NCBI GenBank assembly: GCA_905178155.1
Contig: CAJINV010000004.1
Location: forward strand, 4,071,555 to 4,135,554
Source: Amoebophrya sp. A120
Taxonomy: Eukaryota; Sar; Dinophyceae; Syndiniales; Amoebophryaceae
Reading direction: 5' to 3'
Length of the DNA: 64,000 nucleotides
Shown: positions 1 to 11,700 of the stretch, piece after piece
How positions within the stretch are numbered: the stretch's first letter is position 1
How the letters are laid out: every line of letters begins with the position of its first letter
Translations under genes and position numbers: made by a program
The notes under the pieces: generated by a model
The model's database searches: none
Seen by the model: the letters and a program-made list of their open reading frames with translations, nothing else
What the model was told of the DNA's origin: nothing

Positions 1-1
1 C

Positions 2-3000
2 GCGATCATCACCTACGAACAGCTCTTCCAGCAATATTCCAACTTCCCGTACGCCTACCGCGGCCCCGAGTTCCAGCTCGAGCCCGGAGTCTACCACAAC
101 CTCGGTGTCGGCTGCTGCCAGCCGGATGCGAACGAAGTGTTGGCCCTGCAGGGACCGGCCGTGAGCAACGCAAACTGCCGGCACCAGTGCGATTTGCGCG
201 GGGTGGATTGTGTGGGATACGACTACGACCTGAGTAAGCAGAGGTGCTGGCTGCAGACGGGAAGTACGGAAGTGCAGTCGGTTATGGGAGTGTCAGGACT
301 GATGAAATCGTCAAAGTTGAAATAGTTTGTCATGCATAAAATGCAACGCAGAAAGTGCCTCTATTGCAGAGAACGCAAGGGAGGCAGATAGTAGTGCTGG
401 TAAGGGTCGAGCATTGGGCTGCTGATTAGCATGACAAAGGGGAGCCCCTTTGCCCTAAACAGCATGACAAACTGGCTTCCGGTACGGACGAAATTTGTCA
501 TGCACCGACTAGAAACTTTGAGGCAAATTGGTATCGATTTTATGCATTACAACTTATTTCAACTTTGTCGATTTCATGATTCCTGACACTTCCATATCGG
601 TGTCGCTGAACCCACCGACGGACACCTGTAATGCGTGCTACGCGAAGAACCTGACCCTGACGAACCACTTTGACGCGAATGCCACGGCGGTGAACAGCAC
701 GCTGCTAGACCAGGAGCGGCAACTGGTGATCGAACAGAAACTGCTCGAAATGGCGCGACAGGAACCGAAACTGCACGAGCACCTCGGGCCGATCGAGGCG
801 GGGGACCCGCGGAGTTATGCGGATTTGCAGCACGAACTGCAGTACCTACAGCTGTACGGAAATTGCAGTCAACGGACCTCGAGCCCCTTTCTCCAATGGG
901 AACAGGCCCAGAAGACCGCGAGCGCCATTCTGGAGGCGCATAGAACCTTGTTTCAGAAGTACAGCAAGGAAAACTGGTATATTAGCACTGGAACAACATC
1001 TTCAGGCAGTAGTGGTAGCGGTGGTACAACAGGAGCATCTACTTCATCTTCTAATAGACGGGTATTGCAGACAGATATAGATGAGCCTCCTCGTCCCCTG
1101 GAGGACCAGCAGCTGCCCCATCATCAACCGCGGTGGTCGCAGATAGAAGCAGAAACAGGAACAAGTAGAAATTATCGAGGTGGAATAAAGAAAGCCGATG
1201 TGATGTCGTCCGCAAAAAGACGAGTAGCAACTACTTCCAGTAGCAGAAGATCAGGTGGCGCTGGTCGTACAACAACTAAAGTAGAGCAGCTCTTGCAAGA
1301 GGGCATCAGAACAAATTCAAATGTAGAGACCACGAACACGAAGCACACGATGCGAGAAAAAAGAAAAATGCAGATGAGACAACACCGAGATACTAGCCAC
1401 TACCACATTGAGAACAAGTGCGGCGGGCGGCAGAAGACAGTGGAGGAGGAAAAGCGGTGCGAGGTGAGGAAAAAGAGAAGAGCATCTTCTGCTGGGACAC
1501 GAGATGCAGTTGCAGATAGAATTTTTTGGGAGAATGAAAGGAACGGTATTAACGGAATACAGGCGGAGAAGCACCACACGCTCCATCTTCGAGAGCAGCC
1601 TGGCGCTCTTGAGACCGCACGACACCAGCGAGACCGCAAAGGACTCGATCGTGCGGGCGAGGGCGCAGAAGTAGCATCTTCAAGGTTGCACCAGAAGTCC
1701 TTCTCAGGACAGACAGCAAAATCGAGGGTAACGGCTGCACGGGACGACGAGCATACGAGTAGAGCTTTAGCCGCGCACGCAGCGACGAACAGTTCAACGA
1801 ACGGAACTGCAACTTCGAGCTCCGCCGTATGGCCTTCTCAAATGTTACACTCTCAAGCTCAACTGTAACATGATTTGTTTTTGTCATGCGAAATTACAAG
1901 TAGAATCTGAATCGACACGATCAAGCTGCTTCGCATGACAAATTCTCGAAACGTCAAACAGGCTGAGAATCTAGTCCAAATTTGTCATGCAAGACGCGCA
2001 AGGTTGCCCCCTTCACTTTTGCCATTCTTGCGTCACAAATCACGTAACAGCTGAGAGTGTAACCTTTGAGAACGCCATACGCTGCGTCTTCCACCACGAC
2101 CACTTTCTCTGCAGACAGTGACGAGAGCGACGAGCCCTCGGACGAGGAACTTTCGATTTTAGAGCAGCTCGGGTTGCTGGATCAAGCAGATCTGGATGAG
2201 CAGGACGCGGCAACCCAGTCCACCTGCATCGGCCCGAACTTTGAGTATGCCGGTCCGAGACTGGCGAACGCCGAGGTGTACGAGCGAACCACGGACCGGA
2301 AGTACTTCCTGACCAACCAGCGGGTGCAGCACGAGATTCTGGGCTACTGGGAGGGCGGCGGGCCGGCGGTGGTGCAGACGGAGAGCCGGATGCCCACGGA
2401 GCGGAAACTGTCCGAAAACATCGGGTATTCCGTCCCGGTTTTGTCTTTGGTGTTCAAGATCCAGGTGCCGCAGAACCGCGACGGGGCGGACGTGGTGCCG
2501 CCGGACCCGATGCTGGAAATCATGGGCGACTTGACCCACATCATCGGCAGAATACAAGTAGACGTCACCCAGTTCGCGGACCACCTGCGCGAAAGTCCGG
2601 GGGGAGTGTTCGACCCGACGGTACGTCTATTTGATGCGAGTGATTTGTTCATTATTATATTCCGGATGTTTTTACATTTGTTCTTGTCCCGTTGCTAGAA
2701 CACGAGCAGTGTCGCAACTTCTCAAACGCATCTTACATACGATGTGCATGTAGTTTATGTTAACGAAGTCCCTAATATCCTTTTACCTTTTCAACATTAA
2801 CGTCACAGACCTTCGAGGCCTACGTCGTGAACCGGCACGGGGACGTGGTCTGCAGCGCCTTCCTGGAGGAGCAGGTCCAGCGTCTTCCCAACACGGTGCC
2901 GGACACCGGGCAGCAGGCGGGTAACCCGGGCATGGGGCTGATTCACCAGGGGAATCTTCCGCCCTATCATATGTAAAAACATCCCCACCCCAGGGTTGTC

Positions 3001-4443
3001 ATGCAGATTTGCAAGCACAAGAGCATCTGTAAGGCGCATCCCCATGAGAGACATTGCCCATCGTGTTTTGGAACTTGTAATGCTGTAAACAGGATAAGGA
3101 CGAGACGGATTCGTTATGCGGCTTCCCTTGCTAAGCTGCACTACACTAGAGTCTGAAACTTGTCATGCGTGACTCCCAAAAGGTCTAGGTTTGTGTTGCA
3201 AAATCCCCATCTTGACTATGGTGTGGGGACGTTTTTCCGTAGGATACGCCCGTCCCCTTGGTCATCAAGAAGGTGTTCGAATCCGAGCATTTCAGTTATG
3301 GCGTTCTCAACTGTTACATTCTCATCTGTTACATGGATTTGTGACGCAAGAATGGCAAAAGTCAAAGCAGGGAGGTTGCACCTGTTGCATTACAAATTCC
3401 GCACAGGTTTAGGTGCTGTTTAGCCTTTCCAAAATTTGTCATGCGAAGTAGCTTCACCTTGTGAGTGTTGATGTTCGTTTTGCATTACAAATCATCTAAC
3501 AGTTGAGAATGTAGCAGTTCAGAACGCCATATCAGTTCGCTTTCCGCGGCGGATTTGGCCGAGGCGCCGTCGGACGGCCTCGTGAACGCAGACGGAGTCC
3601 TGATCATTCCGGTTACCAGTTCAGACACAACCACGTTTCGAGACACGAAGACCACGATATGACGCTGCACAAGAACTACTCCCCCGCCTCGTGGTTCCCC
3701 TCATTTGATGTCATGCAGAATACCAACTCCACGTGCTTCGACCTATTCCTTTGGGCACTGTTTGGATGCCAAATTTTGGAACCTCAAACTGTACTACAAT
3801 CCGTGTGAAGAAGATTTGTCATGCGGAAGCCACATTTCTGCCGTTGCTTGTGTTGCCATTCACGCACTTGGACTTGAAATGAGGGAAAGGCAGAGGGGGA
3901 GTTAAGGTTGTGCACTCTGATACAGGGGTCCGGTGGACCTTCTAGCCGAGAACTTTTACGTCGTGGTGTGGGCGGACCAGTGGGCGTTTGTCGACACGTG
4001 GACGCTATCATTCGCAAAATAAGAATTATCGTACCAATTCAGATTTTTAAAATTGCGGCAACAGCATCACGAAAATTTGCTTAGCATGACAAGAAATGGA
4101 CTTTGTGATGCTGATGCAGCTTGGAACGAAAGGAGATGCATCTTGTTGCAGGACTGCAACTGCTACGAGTACGATAGTATAGATTTGCACAGGATACACT
4201 TTCGTCAGCTCGTGGGTCAAGATCGTGCTGGGCGGCTACCCGTTTTCGCTCTTTATGATTGTCACGATCCTCTACTCCATCCGAGAATGCGCCGTCAAGA
4301 AGAAGGAAAGCATCCGCCAGACCGGGCTTTTCGACTCGAAACTGCGGATTCTCGGGCCGGCGGAGATCGAAAAAGACCGGCAGAAGGAAGCCGCGGCGCA
4401 AACAGCTGGCAGGAGCGGGGGCGCGTCGCTGTCGTTGGAGTAG
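2..4443 (+). CDS. PAN/apple-like membrane protein, 5' partial, apparent frameshift
   Basis: The gene enters from the left edge, so its start is missing. Exons: 2-282, 602-1827, 2085-2620, 2809-2964, 3252-3296, 3537-3744, 3941-4005, 4202-4443. The first exon has a Cys pattern (CCQPD, CRHQC, DCVGYDY, CWLQ) like a PAN/apple domain, a fold used in extracellular binding. The second exon has four N-glycosylation sequons (NLT, NAT, NST, NCS), then a long Ser/Gly/basic stretch. A folded region follows (YFLTNQRVQHEILGYW through VVCSAFLEEQV). A hydrophobic stretch (GGYPFSLFMIVTILYS, about 4231-4278) and a 50-residue charged tail suggest a membrane protein with an outside N-terminus. One intron is GT-AG (2621-2808); six are introner elements. 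The summed exons leave 2 nt over: the frame running through DGVLIIPVTSSDTTTFRDTK stops at TGA 3660, while the next coding stretch (MTLHKNYSPASWFPSF) is in another frame. I do not recognise the family as a whole. Confidence 0.75.
283..596 (+). mobile_element. Introner element, family B, in the PAN-like gene
   Basis: It starts TATGGGAGTGTCAGGA and ends with the inverted counterpart (TCCTGACACTTCCATA). The flanking 5-bp repeat is TCGGT (278-282 and 597-601). Removing the element plus one repeat joins CAG TCG GT to G TCG CTG in frame (QSVSLNPP). TTTGTCATGC-type words occur inside. It matches the elements at 47536 and 56503. Confidence 0.93.
1828..2079 (-). mobile_element. Introner element, family A, reverse orientation
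   Basis: It starts TATGGCCTTCTCAAATGTTA and ends in GAGAACGCCATA. Flanks are CGCCG (1823-1827) and CGCTG (2080-2084), a 4/5 match. Its internal order is inverted relative to the other family A copies: the word for 'gccattcttgcgtcacaaat' sits at the right here and its complement at the left in 3297-3531. Splicing joins TCC GCC G to CG TCT TCC in frame. Confidence 0.9.
2965..3246 (+). mobile_element. Introner element, family D
   Basis: Left end TATCATATGTAAAAACATCC and right end ACGTTTTTCCGTAGGATA form a terminal inverted repeat. The flanking repeat CGCCC is perfect (2960-2964, 3247-3251). Splicing gives CTT CCG CCC GTC CCC TTG in frame. Its partner in this window is 56873-57152. Confidence 0.93.
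3297..3531 (+). mobile_element. Introner element, family A
   Basis: It starts TATGGCGTTCTCAACTGTTA and ends GTTCAGAACGCCATA. The repeat TCAGT is perfect (3292-3296, 3532-3536). Splicing joins TTC AGT to TCG CTT in the frame used upstream. It lies only 50 bp after the family D element, leaving a 45-nt exon. Confidence 0.93.
3745..3935 (+). mobile_element. Intron flanked by a 5-bp repeat, introner of uncertain family
   Basis: The repeat GACCT flanks it (3740-3744, 3936-3940), and removal rebuilds TTC GAC CTT CTA GCC GAG in frame. It has internal GATTTGTCATGC, like the others. Its ends do not show the usual TATG/TATC and CATA/GATA termini or a clear terminal inverted repeat, so it may be decayed or of another class. 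Confidence 0.55.
4006..4196 (-). mobile_element. Introner element, diverged family C
   Basis: Left end TATCATTCGCAAAATAAG and right end GTATAGATTTGCACAGGATA resemble family C termini; the CACAGGATA end is identical to other C copies. The flanks GACGC and CACTT match poorly. Removal of the element plus 5 nt still restores the frame: ACG TGG ACG CTC GTC AGC TCG TGG. Confidence 0.8.
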
Positions 4444-5700
4444 GACGATTATATCGTGGACCACGCGCTGCTACTTCTATATGTAGATGTAGTTCGTCGT
4501 CCGTGGTAATAGACCTCGAGCGGTTGGTGATGATTCATTCTACGTGCAGGATACACAGCTTGTGACCTCCTCCGCATCGCCCATGTGTGTTGAGACGCGG
4601 GCTATGATCCTGCACGATCATACCAGTCACCGAAGATCACTTCAGCTAGCGAAAAAATATCCTTTCCTCACTCCTTACGTGATTTTTATGAACTAAGAAT
4701 TCAAGAACATACTATGTTCCTAGAACCCACTCGACGTCGTTCCACTCTCTTCTCAGAACTCTTTCGCAGAACTGTTTTCCACCCCGGAACACCCACTACT
4801 ACCTTCTACAACCCGAACCCACTTCAACTTCTGCTTCTCATCTTAAAAACCACGAGATGAAGAAGGGACGACAACTGTATCAATTTCCTAGAAAAATGCG
4901 GTTTGGCCATATTTGTAGTCTGAGCGACCTTGGTTTGCTGTCGCAAAATGACGTGGTGCCGACAACTTTTACTTCTTTTCGTACAGTATCATTCCTAGAA
5001 TTTGAATTTTAATCAAAACCCGAACCGCCTGGGCATGAGCACGCCTGACATCAAAGACAGTATGAGGTCGACGAGGACATCTCCGTCCTCGCCAGATGTT
5101 CCAGCCAATAAAGATGGCCATCTTGTTCTGCGTAGGTCTTTTGCTTCTCTTTGGGGTAAATGCAAGGCGACTGCTGCGGGCTGCGTGAAACAGCGTCATG
5201 GCTACAGCGTCAACATCAACACGTGCGTATAGCATATCTTACTTGAGCGTCGTGGTTTGCTGCAAATTAGCGCTTTTCATCTGAGAGGAATCATTGCAAC
5301 ACGCAACACAAATAAATCATTGCCATTGGAGGACGTTGAGAACTAGCTGTATTTATTCAAAAGCACCGACGAAAGGTGGATAGCCATAGCGTGTGCGCGA
5401 TGGCCATCTTCTCCATTGATCATGATAAGTATGATCATGATCCCGCTATTTGTGATTCTGATTTCTACTGGTTCTAGCTGTAGAAGCCGTAATACGGGTT
5501 ATACCGGTTGTTGAATAAGAGGTTGTAGTGTCGCGCTTTTGCTCGGCCTCTTGTTCTCCCCAAACCAAAAGTTTAGGTTGAGGTTTGCCTATGTGGTCCA
5601 TTCCAAGTAAGTACATTTGACTCTTGACTTTTTGACTTTTGTGAATTTGATTCTTGAACAAAAAATCGTTGAAAAAAACTCCGTATTCCGCCCGGTGAAA
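4444..5700. other. Intergenic region, no supported gene
   Basis: The stretch is AT-richer than its neighbours and has stops in all frames. A short open stretch near 5035-5232 has no coding support. Short words such as TGATCATGATA repeat near 5415-5450. The end presumably holds the promoter and 5' UTR of the CKK-domain gene. Confidence 0.5.
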
Positions 5701-8700
5701 ATGTTGTCGCGATCCCAGCGCCTCGCGGAGATGGAGCGGGAAAAGTCGCAGATCGCAAAGTTAGAAAGGCACCTGCAGCAGCTGAAAGGCGCCGAGGAGG
5801 CCAAAAGCATGTACGACGACGATGAAGCAGAGGACGAAGAGGAAAGCGAAAGCGCCGCCGCCGAAATGGATGAGAGAATACCCATGGCGAAGAAGAATTT
5901 AAACGAGGTGAACGCCTCATCGAAAAATTATGGGCCACCACACGCAGGCAACATGGGAGAGTACTTACGATTTCTTGATTTTGAAAGATCATGAAATAAA
6001 GGTTGCACAATAGGAATAGAAATGATACGCATGATCTTCCATCAAGAACAACGGGCGCCGGCATTGCGCTACTTATTTTGCTAGAGTGGTTCTGGTCATG
6101 AGATGAGAATAAACAATGTATCCAGCCTCACAACGGCTACGGAAGACGAGTCCGCGTGGCCGAACCGTATCCAGGAAAAAACACCCATTCCCAGCCAATT
6201 TGTCATGCAAAACATGCATAAAGTCCGCTATTTGTGATTCAGAAAATGGATCATGGGGATGGCTGTTTTTTCCTGGATAAACCGATCCTCCTCCGCACAC
6301 GACCCCGCGGTGGACCAAACCTACCCAAGCAAAGGAACCAGCAGCAGTGGGCTCGAGGCCTCCGAAACTGCCTCGGTGGCCGAATTGTTGGCGATTCACG
6401 AAGAGCTGACGTCGCTAGATCCGCGTTTGACCTCCATGCGCGTAGAAGAACACCCAATGCTCGTCCTCCCGGAAGATGAAGTAGGACGAGGAGCAGCTGC
6501 AAATGCTGAAGCAGGAGGTTGCTCTATGTTGGAGCCCGCACCCCAGAGCACGACGAGCGAGCGCCACCGAGGTAGTGGTAGTGCAGCCACAGCAGATGCA
6601 GAAGTAGACCCCTCGGACCTCCGTGTGCAGCGAACAGCTGCTGGCAGTAAGAACGCATCCGGCTCGCGCAGTCCGGGGGTCCGGAAGATGCTGAGTAAGC
6701 CGCTCTTGTATTACCCGAACAGTGGCTCGAGTCCGAGCACGACGCAGCGACCTGGTGCCACTACTGGTGTTGCGTTGTCTCTGTCGCAGCAGGAACAAGA
6801 CCAAGAACTACTACACGAGCAGCCACAATACGTTAGCAAGAAACCGCTGCCGACTCTGTCGCCCGCGCCGGAGGCCTTTTCCACGGCCCGGGAGTGCAAT
6901 ATGGCGTTCTCAACTGTTACATTCTCAACTGTTACAGCATGGATTTGTGATGCGAGAATGGCAATAGTCAAAGGGGCAAGCTTGCTGCTTTCGCATCACA
7001 GACTTGGCACAGATTTAAATGCTGTCTAGCCTCTCGGAGATTTGTCATGCGAAGCAGCTTGATCATCTGGCGGCTTAAGGTAGTCTTGCATGGCAAGTTC
7101 ATGTAACAGCTGAAAATGTAACGTTTGAGAATGCAATATGCAACAGCCCGGACCTGCGTTTGCAAACGTTTCGGCCAGCGGATTCGGAGCCGCGATTTCT
7201 GGAGTCGCCCCCGACCTCCGAGGTCGGAGCGCGTATCATTCGCGGGCCGACGAGTAAGAACGCACTGCTGCTGCCCTCGGATGACATGGTATTAAGTATC
7301 TATGACTATGTCTGACGAGTTGCATGATTACTATTAGCTTTCTTGCCAGGCGGAGGCATGGGCATGAATGCAATAAATTTGAATTAAATGGATAGATGCG
7401 ATATGCAGACACGGAGGTCGATTTTCGTGTGTTGATTGTTCGCGCTCTGCATGTTGATTGTTCACGATGATGAAAGTGAAACACAGAATTAGAAAAGTCA
7501 GATTTATTGGCAGTATAAGGATACGTACAATAACACTAACAATACACGTGCAGGGCCGCCACCGCAGCAGCGTGAGCACAACGAGTTTAATGTTTCGCAT
7601 CGCCCGGGATTCTTGTGTCGAGGTCGACCCACCCGAAGTGCTGGAAAATTTAGAAAAACCGGTGGCGGAGACCCGGCAAGAAGGAGCGTCGATGACGATA
7701 CCACAGGAAGAACAAAGCCAGCACTTGTTACACCACCAGCATCAAATGGTCGAAGTGCCCGTGTTGGAGATCAGCTCGTCGAGCTCTGCGTCTCCAGTTT
7801 CCGTCGAGGTCGAGGTGGAGGTCGATCATGATAATGATGCTGGACAACTACAGCTACAGGCACAGCCTCCGGATGAAGAAGCGAGTCGTGGTGGAGCAGG
7901 AGCAGCTGCTCTATCAACCTCAAAACAAGACCTGCTGTCTATGGCGTTCTCAACTGTTACATTCTCAAGTGTTACATGATTATTTTCTGATGCAAGAATG
8001 GGAAAAATGAAAGGGGGAAGGTTGCACCTGTAGGATTACAAATTCCGCACAGAAGATTTCGGTGCGGTTTAGCCCTTCGCAAATTTGTCATGCGGAGCAG
8101 CTTGGAGGTTGCGAATATGATGATGGTACTTTTGCATGACAAGACCCTAGATCTCCTGCGTCCGAAGCTGCTTGCGGCGACGGTGCAAAGGTTTTTGATG
8201 TGGTGCAGTCGGGTATGCGTGACAAATTTATGTAACAGTTGAGAATGTAACACTTGAGAGCCCCATACTGTCCTCGAGCTCCTCGTCCGTCGAGCTACTA
8301 CCTATCGGAAGTAGAAGTACAGCATACGATCCTGTTGCCGTGGTCGCACGGCAGCAAGACCTGGTACTGGTCAACGCCGGTAGCGTGATGGTGCAAAATG
8401 CAGCTGCGGATAGAGCACAAGCGACCGTCGGAAATCAAGCAGAACAGCAACGTGCAACCGAAAGAACAGCACCAGCTGCGCGAAACTTTTCACCTCCAGC
8501 AGGAGGTGGAGCACCAGCTGCGAAAAAGACTCCTGATGAAGCCTCTCCGAAGTGGACCAGCATCGAGGAAGCGCGGAGGAGCTACCAGCGCGAGAAAATC
8601 AACCGTAAGAGTCAAGAGGAGCAGCGGAAATCTGTGGAGGGGCTAATGTTGCCGCAAGGAGCAGGAGGAGGTCCTGGGCGGGCCTCTTTCCAGACCGGAC

Positions 8701-11700
8701 GCCAGAGCTTCGGCGAGGGTGGAGATCAAGATGATTACCATGATTCGGGAGTACTAGCAGAGCAAGTCGTGCAAGAAAACCATGATGTGGAAGATGATAG
8801 TGCAGATGCGAGAGAGCAGGTGCAACTACTCGGCAAGTCGCAGGAGCAAAGCAGTAGTTCTACTTCACAGCCCCCGGGTATGGTCACGTCTCAGAAGTCC
8901 GGGGCGGTAGCGTTCTCGGTGCCGTTCGGATCTACTGCTGCACCACCTGCGGCTGAAACAAATAAAACAGCAGGCGGCACTGGAGCTGCTGGAGCAAACC
9001 ATCCTCACCCTGTAGGAGCCTCTTCTGCGCCGCCGGTCAAGATTGTTCCCGACCACCTTCCGGTGACAACCCGGGTGGAACCAAATCCAAATTTTTTCGC
9101 CACCGCGACTGAGGAACAGAAAGCTAGACGCCGCTCGCTGTCCAGTGACAGCGCGAGACAGCAGCACAAGTCGCCCGTTGGTAATAACAAGCAAGCTGGT
9201 AATGTGCCACAGAAGAGTCTCGACGATCAGGCTGCAGACGGAGCCACTAGTACTGCTGGAACAGCAGCTCTGCAAGCAGGTTCATCGACGCGGCGCATGT
9301 CCTTCGAAGCTCCCAGCCGCACGACATCATCCATCGACCCGAGAACGGGTGAGAAAGTGGTGATTCGACGGAACCAAGCGCCCTACGCCGTGCGCAGAAC
9401 CGTGACACGAAGCCGATCACCACAGCTGAAGTCAAGAGACGGAATTGCTACTTCTAGCAATCCTAATATGATAACAAGTTCATCTTCCAGCAGCAGTTAT
9501 ACGAACAACACAACTAGCAGACAGGAGCAGCTAATTGGGCCGCGGGAAGGTCTCGCTATGTCCGCTGGCGGCGGGGTCCTGCTAGTCACGACGGATGGTG
9601 ATCCGCATGATCGAGGTGGCGAAGACGCCTACATCAAAGACGCCTCGTCGAAGGAGACGATACTCGTTGCGTCAAGGAGGAGCGGAGATCATGTTGATCA
9701 TGTAGCAGATGAAACCGATAAAAACCACCAGGACGAGGCTCTTGGTTTGATGCAAGATGAACTTCTAGTACACCGGGACAGCCAAGAAGACCTCCATCAA
9801 GATGACAATTCGAACCTTTTCGGCAACACCCTGACCTATTCGATGGATTCGGACATGAAGCTTGGCAGCTGCCGTCCGAACCTCGCCGCAGAGATGCGCA
9901 TAGTACCGAGAGCAGGAGATCATGTTGCTCATGGCGCGGCAGATGAAGAAAGCCGCGAACATGTTGACGATGTCGCAACAGACTTAGAGGTGAACTACGA
10001 AACAACCTCTGGCGCAGGACCTGCATCCAGCAGCCGACTAGGTGGGTTTTCCTCCTCTCCGCACGCCGCAGCGCGCAGTGCGTTTACCGGCACGTACCGC
10101 AGCCGGGTAAACGACGATAATAACTCTATTTCCGGTGACGATCTGACGACAAACAACATGGCGCAGCCGCAAAAGTCGAGACTCGTAGCGCCGCCATGGC
10201 AAGAAGAGGTAGTAGCGTCTTCGTCCGAAGGTGTTGGTGGAGGTTCTGCTGCTGCATCAATCGGAAGTAGAAGTAAAATCTCTTCCTCGTCGGCCGCGTC
10301 GACCACCACCAACAGATTGCAACAGGCTCCTTCAGCTGCTCCTCAGCACGACAGTTCCGCTCTTTATTCCGCTCCGGTGTTTCTAGAAGACGATCAAGTG
10401 ATCAACGAAGCCGATGCCGTGATGGAAGAGACAAAACAGCTACTAAACAAACACAGCCACCGCAAACTACAGATGCTGGACGAAGAGGTCGTCCGCGGGA
10501 GAAGCGATGAGACTTCAGCAGGCGAGCGAAATGCAATAGCACAGAGACAGGCAACAGGTCAAGGAACTGAAGACAAACCTCCAGCCGGGCACGGCGAAGT
10601 CGAAGAAGATGTCGTCGACCCCTTCGGCTTGGCTGATTCGCCGAAGCCGATGAAGGTGCACATTGGGAAGCGGGAGGTGAAACCCCGGGGCGACACGAGC
10701 CAGGGCATCGAAGAGCTGCCGGTGCTTCGCATAGGTAGTCAGCATTTGAACAGCAGTTCCGAAGTCGACAATTACCAGGAGACGGACTACAGCAACCACG
10801 ACCTGTTCCACCCGCAGCCCTTTTCCCTCGCAAGCTCTGCCGCGAGCTCGCGGCTGCGCAGCTTCCGCGAGGCGGTGATCCAGGAGAAGGGAGGAGCGTC
10901 CAACTCCAATTCGGTTTCGGAAACCGAGATCTTGAACAAGGGAGGTGCAGTTGTTGCTGGTGCGTCTTCTTCTAATGTTGCTGGAGGCACGACTCCTTCA
11001 TCTGCTGAACCGTTCTACGCGAAGTCGATGTCATCTGTGCTCGAAGTTGTTGGGAAGGAGAAGCTAGTCGCCGCAATGGCCGCTTCAACAACGTCTGCTA
11101 CAGGAGCAAACAAGCCAGAAGGCGATAATTCTAATTCACCCGTCAGATGCCAGTCCCCGCAACTGGCCGCCAGCGCGAGCCGGCTTTTGCTCGGCAAGCC
11201 CAAAATGACACGAACTTTGGCTAGTTGTACTGAGATGAACAGTGGTCAGTCTCAGTTCCTACCCGGCACACGGGTGGGTCATCACGTCGGGGGCGGGTCA
11301 ACATTTACGGAGTTGGAGGTTGCGAACAAGGACAAAGGCCATAATGGTGCAACTGAGCTACAAGCTGGTGCGGCAAGTAATTCTAATTCATCCTCCGCGT
11401 CCAGCTCCAGTACAAGCACAACAACCCGTATCCGCGCTAACTCCGACCTGGCGGCGCTTGGCACAACCGGAGGAGCTGCTGCAGCTACACTGAACAATAA
11501 GCAGACCGTCGTGAGAATTGGCGGCGCAAGTCGGGGTCACCAGAGTGCAACGACCTCCACCCGGGATCTGCTCCACAACCAGCAGCTCCGGTGGTCGACC
11601 GCCTCGACGCCGACGCCCATCAACATTGGACGGAACAACACGCCAAATGGGGTCACAAAAAGCTTCTTTGGAGGCGGGAAAAATAATTGTAACCTTCATT

